Below the pieces are notes generated by a model. It made no database searches. It was given only the letters and a program-made list of their open reading frames with translations, and was not told the origin of the DNA. From Plecoglossus altivelis (Eukaryota; Chordata; Actinopteri; Osmeriformes; Plecoglossidae), in the NCBI GenBank assembly GCA_036571765.1, contig BROE01000020.1, positions 19,918,179-19,982,178 on the forward strand: 64,000 nucleotides of DNA, read 5' to 3'. Shown piece after piece: positions 57,981 to 64,000 of the stretch; the stretch's first letter is position 1; each line of letters begins with the position of its first letter. A program made the translations under genes and the position numbers.

Positions 57981-59214
57981 GTCTCTCTCCCTCCCTCCAT
58001 CCCTCCCTCCCTCCCTCCCTCCCTCCCTCCTCTCTCTCTCTCTCTCTCTCTCGGTTTGAGGCAGGAAGTTACCCGAGCTGGTGTGCGTGCCTGTGAGCAC
58101 GGTGCATCCTCTGTCACAGCACAGATACCAGCTCTACAAACACAGGTAAATAGTTCTGCAGTGTCATGTGACCAGGCTGCAGTTTGAGCGTCTGAGCAAA
58201 GAGTGCTTTCAGAGGACGAAGGCCAGCTTGTCAACAGACCAGAGTTGAACTTCCTACCTGCCAACTGTCCCACTCCGAGCCCAGCTTCGACTCTGGCCTC
58301 AGATGAACTCCACTGTACACTTATATCTTCAAACAGATTCACACACACACTCGAAAACACACACTGACACAAGAATACACACGCAAACACTCAGACACAT
58401 ATTCACAGATATGCACAAACACACACAGACACACACAAGATCACAAAAATACACTCATACTCATCTGTGACAGTACGCACATACACAGATGTACACACAC
58501 TCACACACTCACAAAGACACTTCTCAATTTTATACTGAATGATATAGCAGCTAGCATTTTCTGTTTTTTCCAAAGCGCAACCGGAGACACAGCCAGACCC
58601 CTGCTGAACAATGTTCTGACTAATCAAACTACTGTCTGTTTTCAGTGACCCTGTTTAAAGTTTAGTAGGCCACTGCCCAAATAGAGACCGTCGTTTCCAA
58701 ACCAAGCCTTTCATCAACTTCTTCTCTCCACAGACACGATACGCCCTGTGGATAGACACCCACACTGAGGGGGCAGACTGAAGTTATTAACGACACGCGA
58801 TACGTTTCTCTGTGACGTTGCCCAGAGTTGAGAGGGACCAACATCTGAAGCCTACAGTCACGTAGGCGCTGGTCTGCCTAAACAAACATAACAGCACATC
58901 TCCTTCAGCTCACTGACTTCACATTTACATCATTTGAATCATCAGGGCAAAGTCGGTTGGCATTTAAAATACGTTGTTGGGTGACAAATGTAGTGTGTTG
59001 TTTTTCTTCTCCACAAAGGTGAAGAGGCCGTTGCTATCCGAGCACTGCCCTGTGTTACTGCTTCATTCAGAGGTGGGTACAGGGAGCTACTCTCTCAAGG
59101 ATTAACCATGCAGACAGGAATGAAAGCTGCCCTGACAGTGTCAACAGCCCTACAGCTGCTGGGCTGGACCAGAGTAGAGATGGTTTATCCTCTGAACAAA
59201 CCCTTCAGCCCACA
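56399..59214. other. Gene-free stretch with low-complexity tracts
   Basis: GA-rich at 57130-57450, CT-rich at 57945-58055, CA-rich at 58335-58510. No exon recognised. Confidence 0.6.
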
Positions 59215-59345
59215 ACAATCTGATCCACGCCGGTCCACGCTTCTGATCCACGCCGGTCCACGCTTCTGATCCACCGGTCCACGCTTCTGATCCGCCGGTC
59301 CACGCTTCTGATCCGCCGGTCCACGCTTCTGATCCACCGGTCCAC
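59215..59345. repeat. 19-24-bp minisatellite, 6 copies
   Basis: Unit core GGTCCACGCTTCTGATCC. Confidence 0.95.
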
Positions 59346-59824
59346 ACTTCATTCAATGATCTGTTGGTGGATAGACAACTTGACAGATGATTGAATGATT
59401 CTTTGTTCTAAAAACAAATGATAGTAAGTATATTTTACAAGTGAATGTTATTCATCTTAATTGACGATGTTTTCGAAGAGGATACAGAATGAATCGTCTC
59501 CCCCATTCCAACGTCTTTAGTGTGTTTTTGATAAATGAGCGTGGAAAAGTCTTGGTGACTTTCACCAGCTCAGGTTTTTGTTTTGGCTGTGATCATCACA
59601 CCGTATTGTACATTTGACAGCCCAAATCCTGTTGTTTTGATTGGATGTTAGAGAATCGCTGTAATGAATGCCCGCACTGTTGCCAGGGTCAGTCAAGCAA
59701 TGCTAAAAGGGGGCGGAGACTAACTAATCTGTTCTCTGGAAACTTCTTGGAGGAGTTTGTCAGACCCAAGCTTGGCCTGCAGACCTGCTGTACAACAAGC
59801 AGCCGAAGCAGCTGGTAAACATGG

Positions 59825-60045
59825 TAACCAGGTGAGACAGGTGACCAGGTGAGACTGGTGACCAGGTGAGACAGGTGACCAGGTGAGACAGGTGACCAGG
59901 TGAGACAGGTGACCAGGTGAGACAGGTGACCAGGTGAGACTGGTAACCAGGTGAGGCTGGTAACCAGGTGAGACAGGTGACCAGGTGAGACTGCTAACCA
60001 GGTGAGACAGGTGACCAGGTGAGACTGGTAACCAGGTGAGGCTCT
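59825..60045. repeat. 17-bp minisatellite, about 13 copies
   Basis: Unit ACCAGGTGAGACAGGTG. Confidence 0.95.
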
Positions 60046-61528
60046 TACAAAGTGACACAGCACAGATGCAACAGAGCTACCTATCTCCCCGCTGCTGTCC
60101 TGAGGAACTCTCTGCCCTGCTGGTCTCTGATGTGTTCCTCTTCCAACACACCTGATCCTCATGAATGTGTTGTTGCCAGGTTCCTGCTGGGCTGGATAAA
60201 GACCCCGTTCATTACAATCGTACGTTTGAGCAGGGAAACATCTAGAACAAGGGACCCCTGAGGACCAGGAGTAAGACAGGCATCTAGAGAGATACGTGAT
60301 CTGCAAGGTGTTCAGGCCTGAAGTTTGCCAAAGGGCACCAGCACTGACAGGTTCATATTAACCTTTGATCTTAACACTCAAAGAGGTCAGCCTTAGTGAC
60401 AGCCTTAGTGAGGTCACCCTTAGTGACAGCTCTGTTTTTGATGGTGTTCTTATTATGGGATGTCCTATCTCTGGCCGTGTGGTATGTCATGCATTACCGT
60501 TTGTTTGTAGTTTAACACAATGTACAGGATGTCCGCGATGACCCACTGTGAACCATTGTAGTGCCCTTAAAAGACGGTATGCAGGGGTTGAATTCAACTA
60601 AATATCCTTCCTTTCAACCGTCTTGTTCCCTGAGCAAACATTCAGTCGGTCACACGGAGATGTAGCCTATACGGTAACGATGGTGACAATGAGCGGCAAA
60701 ACTAGGATTTCTTATAAAAATAAAGGAACTTAAGATCTAAGACTCTGGTTTCGTGCGCTTTCATTCACGGGAACGTCTGGGTATGTTCTCCATTGAACAT
60801 CCGACTAGGAAGTACGACACGTCGAGTCACTTTAAAAACAGAGGAAATCAACGGCAGATAGAGCAGAACAGACGCCGGTGCTGGAAAATAATCACAAAGA
60901 ATGTTTTACTTTAGGAATTTCTATTGTTTCAGACAAACAATCGACCCTGGTCGAACTCTCTTAATGAAATATTCCTGTACACCTTGGAGGAGGTACAGAC
61001 GAAATACTAGAACAAGAAGTATTCCTCTCTCTTTTACTTGGATTTGGAATACATTTGAGCACTTCGGTGACTTACGAGTCAAAGGGTTACTTATTTTAGT
61101 TTTTTTCTTCCGGCTGACTGAGCATGAGCGCAATTGTCGCACTAAATTCCTTTGATCTTAACGATCAGTTTATGGAATAAATAGTGCTCAAGCCAAACCA
61201 CCCATGATCCGAAGCAACGCTATCAGGCAGGTCAGCATGTTGTCTGCCGCTGCCCAAACATGGCTCAAACGGATCGTTATTCCAATTGTGTGAAACTGAG
61301 AAAACGAGACCCTGAAATATAGGGATTAATAAATCATTATTATTGAGTTTACTCCAGATTAAACATATTTGTGGACTCAACTATCCAGACTGAGATACTT
61401 CAACATTTATATTTCTACGACGCGTCCTCCTGTCATATAACACCAACCGCAGATTCAGTCAGACGATGTGGTTAACACGTTTTCCGTTTCCTTATGAAGT
61501 TTAAGAGGGAGCAATTCTAACAGAAGAT
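60046..61528. other. Gene-free stretch
   Basis: AT-rich. No element or exon recognised. Confidence 0.6.
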
Positions 61529-61544
61529 CGCCGCCTTCTGGTGG
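61529..61544 (-). promoter_or_regulatory. Weak CTCF-like motif
   Basis: Minus strand CCACCAGAAGGCGGCG. The AGAAGG core is weaker than the others. Confidence 0.3.
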
Positions 61545-61564
61545 AAGAATACAAAATCGAGAAT

Positions 61565-61625
61565 CTACATCAGAATCAGAAAAGTTTTTATTGCCAGGTA
61601 TAGCAAGGGGTTCGCGATGCAACCA
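61565..61625 (-). mobile_element. Retroelement 3' tail fragment
   Basis: Minus strand: CCTGGCAATAAAAACTTTTC followed by TGATTCTGATGT, a tail I recognise as frequent in fish DNA. Fragment only. Confidence 0.5.
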
Positions 61626-61867
61626 CTTCAAAGACTGAACATAAGTGAAACTTCATTTAAGGATAAAAACTATCTTTTTTTGTTTGTTCTGATTCAGTCC
61701 CGGTTAGCTCAGTAAAGAAAGAGGACTGCATTTCCTGTGAGCTCATCCTGTTAGCTTTACTGAGAAGAGGGTACCTTATCTCAAATTCTCTTTCGTTTCT
61801 TTATAATTCACCAGCACAACCACCATAGACTTGTACTGTAAAACATGACTGCCACAGAACACAGTTA

Positions 61868-62127
61868 CACTCCAGCCCCGCTCCTGGAGATACCGTCCTG
61901 TAGGGTTACACTCTAACCCTGCTCCTGGAGAGATACCCTCCTGTAGGGTGACACTCTAACCCTGCTCCTGGAGAGATACCCTCCTGTAGGGTGACACACT
62001 AACCCCCTGGAGAGATACCCTCCTGTAGGGTGACACCCCATTATTGGAGAGATACCCTCCTGTAGGGTAACACACTAACCCCCTGGAGAGATACCCTCCT
62101 GTAGGGTGACACCCCATTCTTGGACAT
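61868..62127. repeat. 35-46-bp minisatellite
   Basis: Unit core GGAGAGATACCCTCCTGTAG. Resembles an expanded piece of the MITE class seen at 39.7 kb. Confidence 0.9.
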
Positions 62128-62324
62128 CTCTCCAGGGTTACAGACAAGAAGGGCTTACCTCAGCATCATAGGACCCCTTGACCAGAGACGTCGTTTCCGT
62201 GACGATGACCTGTGCTTGCTTGACCCCATTGATCACAGTCATCCTCAACCGTGTCTTCTCGTGTCTTCGTGTCTTCTCAAATTCTCCAAAGCAGCTGACC
62301 AAACCAGGAGTTTCCTGAGATTAT

Positions 62325-62955
62325 CCAGAGAGAGAGAGATACCAGGGAGAGATACCAAGGAGAGAGATAGCAGAGAGAGAGAGATACCAGGGAGAGATAC
62401 CAAGGAGAGAGATAGCAGAGAGAGAGAGATAGCAGAGAGAGAGAGATACCAGGGAGAGATACCAAGGAGAGAGATAGCAGAGAGAGATACCAAGGAGAGA
62501 GATTGCAGAGAGAGAGATAGCAGAGAGAAAGAGATATAGCAGAGAGAAAGAGAGAGAGAGCAGAAATGGGGAGAGACATAAAGAGAGAGATGCCAGACAG
62601 AGAGAAAAGAGATGGGGAAAGGGTAGAGAAAAAGATACCAGAGAGAGACCAGAGAGCTGAAGAGAGACCAGAGTGATGAAGAGAGACCAGAGAGATGAAG
62701 AGAGACCAGAGAGCTGAAGAGAGACCAGAGAGATGAAGAGAGACCAGAGAGCTGAAGAGAGACCAGAGAGATGAAGAGAGACCAGAGAGATGAAGAGAGA
62801 CCAGAGAGCTGAAGAGAGACCAGAGAAATGAAGAGAGACCAGAGAGAAGAGAGACCAGAGAGATGAAAAGAGACCAGAGTGAAGAGAGACCAGAGAGATG
62901 AAGAGAGACCAGAGAGATGAAGAGAGACCAGAGAGATGAAGAGAGACCAGAGTGA
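62325..62955. repeat. Two adjacent GA-rich arrays
   Basis: GAGAGATACCAAGGAGAGA units to about 62545, then AGAGACCAGAGAGATGA units from 62636. Confidence 0.95.
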
Positions 62956-63094
62956 AGAGGTCTAGCTTCCTTGTCAGCCAGTCTCTCACTGAGTAACGGC
63001 TCTTCCTCTCGTCTCTCCTTCCTCCCATCACCTGATGTGATAATGCTATGAACCCATTATGCTGTCCGACTCAGGCCTTCCACCAGGCTGACAG

Positions 63095-63259
63095 ATCTCA
63101 CTCTGTCTGTCTGTATCTCTCTCTATATACACATCTCTCTATATATCTATGTCTCTATCTCTCTGTCTCTATCTCTCTATCTATCTCTGTCTCTCTCTGT
63201 CTCTCTCTGTCTCTCTCTGTCTCTGTCTCTCTGTCTCTCTCTGTCTCTCTCTGTCTCTG

Positions 63260-63300
<41 letters not shown>
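63095..63300. repeat. CT microsatellite
   Basis: CTCTCTCTGT and CTAT variants. Confidence 0.93.
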
Positions 63301-63301
<1 letters not shown>

Positions 63302-63537
63302 CTTGATCTAGGGCCACTGGGTGAAGCGGTGGTGTTCGTCTCAGCCTCCTAATTGAGTTTAGAAGCAGGCTGCTGCAGCAAATCTGATAGACGAGACTAA
63401 AGATAGAGATCTCCTTAGAGCTTCTTGGAGCGTCACTATCACGTGCCAAATGTGACCTCGATGGAAAAGTATGTTTTTTTTTGGTGTGTTTTCCAAGTAA
63501 ATAAAGGTGGGTTAAAGCAGTACTATAATCAAGGAGG

Positions 63538-63540
<3 letters not shown>

Positions 63541-63583
<43 letters not shown>
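63541..63583. repeat. TA microsatellite, about 21 copies
   Basis: Perfect (TA)n. Confidence 0.97.
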
Positions 63584-63586
<3 letters not shown>

Positions 63587-63665
63587 ATTGTAGTGTTAAT
63601 TTGATGTGTGTATGTGTTTATTTCTGTTCCTTGATCCAAGGACTTCTTGCAGCTTTATGTTGTGA

Positions 63666-63681
63666 ACACTAGGTGGCAGTG
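63666..63681 (+). promoter_or_regulatory. CTCF-like motif
   Basis: Plus strand ACACTAGGTGGCAGTG. Confidence 0.45.
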
Positions 63682-64000
63682 TGGGGCACAACACTTCCGC
63701 CCGTCATCTTTTGTACAAAAAACGGCGAAAAACGGACTGAAATCGTTGTTTAGTTATACAAACGGATATTTAGAATGCGATCAAAAACATGCTGAACTCA
63801 AAATCATAAGATTTCGCCACAGTCTGTCTTGTTGCTTACAGTCTTACTTAAGTTTCAGTCACGGATCAGCATTTGCACATGGGTGAAAAGTTAGAGTGGC
63901 TTTTAAAAGCCATTGCTCAGGCGAAGGCGGCGCTGGCATAGGGACAGACCGCTGTTTTGTGTCCGTAGAAGGCCAACTAAGCAGAAGGAGTCGTTATAAA

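Overview
The window is vertebrate, almost certainly teleost fish, genomic DNA. The genes have small exons with GT/AG introns, there is a fish-type non-LTR retrotransposon 3' end and fish-type SINE and MITE fragments, and microsatellite and minisatellite DNA is extremely dense. There are no bacterial operons, no rRNA or tRNA genes and no CRISPR. Two runs of N (16445-16561 and 56050-56398) are assembly gaps.

One gene is complete and securely identified: slc2a1 (GLUT1, facilitative glucose transporter) on the minus strand. It has ten coding exons from 38074 down to 22127 and encodes 491 residues. Every exon length matches the exon structure I recall for human SLC2A1 (18, 96, 161, 241, 163, 188, 105, 102, 204 and 198 coding bases), and all splice sites are GT/AG. 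Exon 1 holds only six codons and lies 9.7 kb upstream of exon 2. That long intron 1 carries three large minisatellites. I cannot tell which teleost ohnolog (a or b) this is.

A second minus-strand gene lies at 16034-17891 in three exons. It would encode a protein of about 454 residues that I do not recognise: signal peptide, glycosylation-rich luminal part built of about 20 degenerate five-residue repeats (consensus T-V-F-N-x), one or two membrane segments, then a long charged coiled coil. A 55-bp tandem duplication at its 3' end shifts the frame and fixes the present stop. Facing it on the plus strand, at 15609-15795, is a possible small terminal exon with a signal-peptide-like 32-codon ORF and a polyA signal. 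A possible terminal exon of a further minus-strand transcript lies at 18704-18812.

The remainder (1-15.5 kb, intron 1 of slc2a1, and 38.6-64 kb) is mostly tandem repeats: AC/GT arrays, purine or pyrimidine tracts, and minisatellites with units of 11-66 bp. Between them lie scattered transposable-element fragments: a LINE 3' end at 11.8 kb, two copies of a piggyBac-like MITE at 10.9 and 13.2 kb, a palindromic SINE pair at 42.3 kb, a MITE at 39.7 kb and three retroelement tails. The many long open reading frames over these arrays are repeat artefacts. I found no new multi-gene system. The most unusual items are the pentapeptide-repeat membrane protein, the strand-partitioned CA/UG arrays in the slc2a1 introns, the set of CTCF-like motifs that diverges around slc2a1, and a very large array of splice-acceptor-like 11-13-mers in intron 1.
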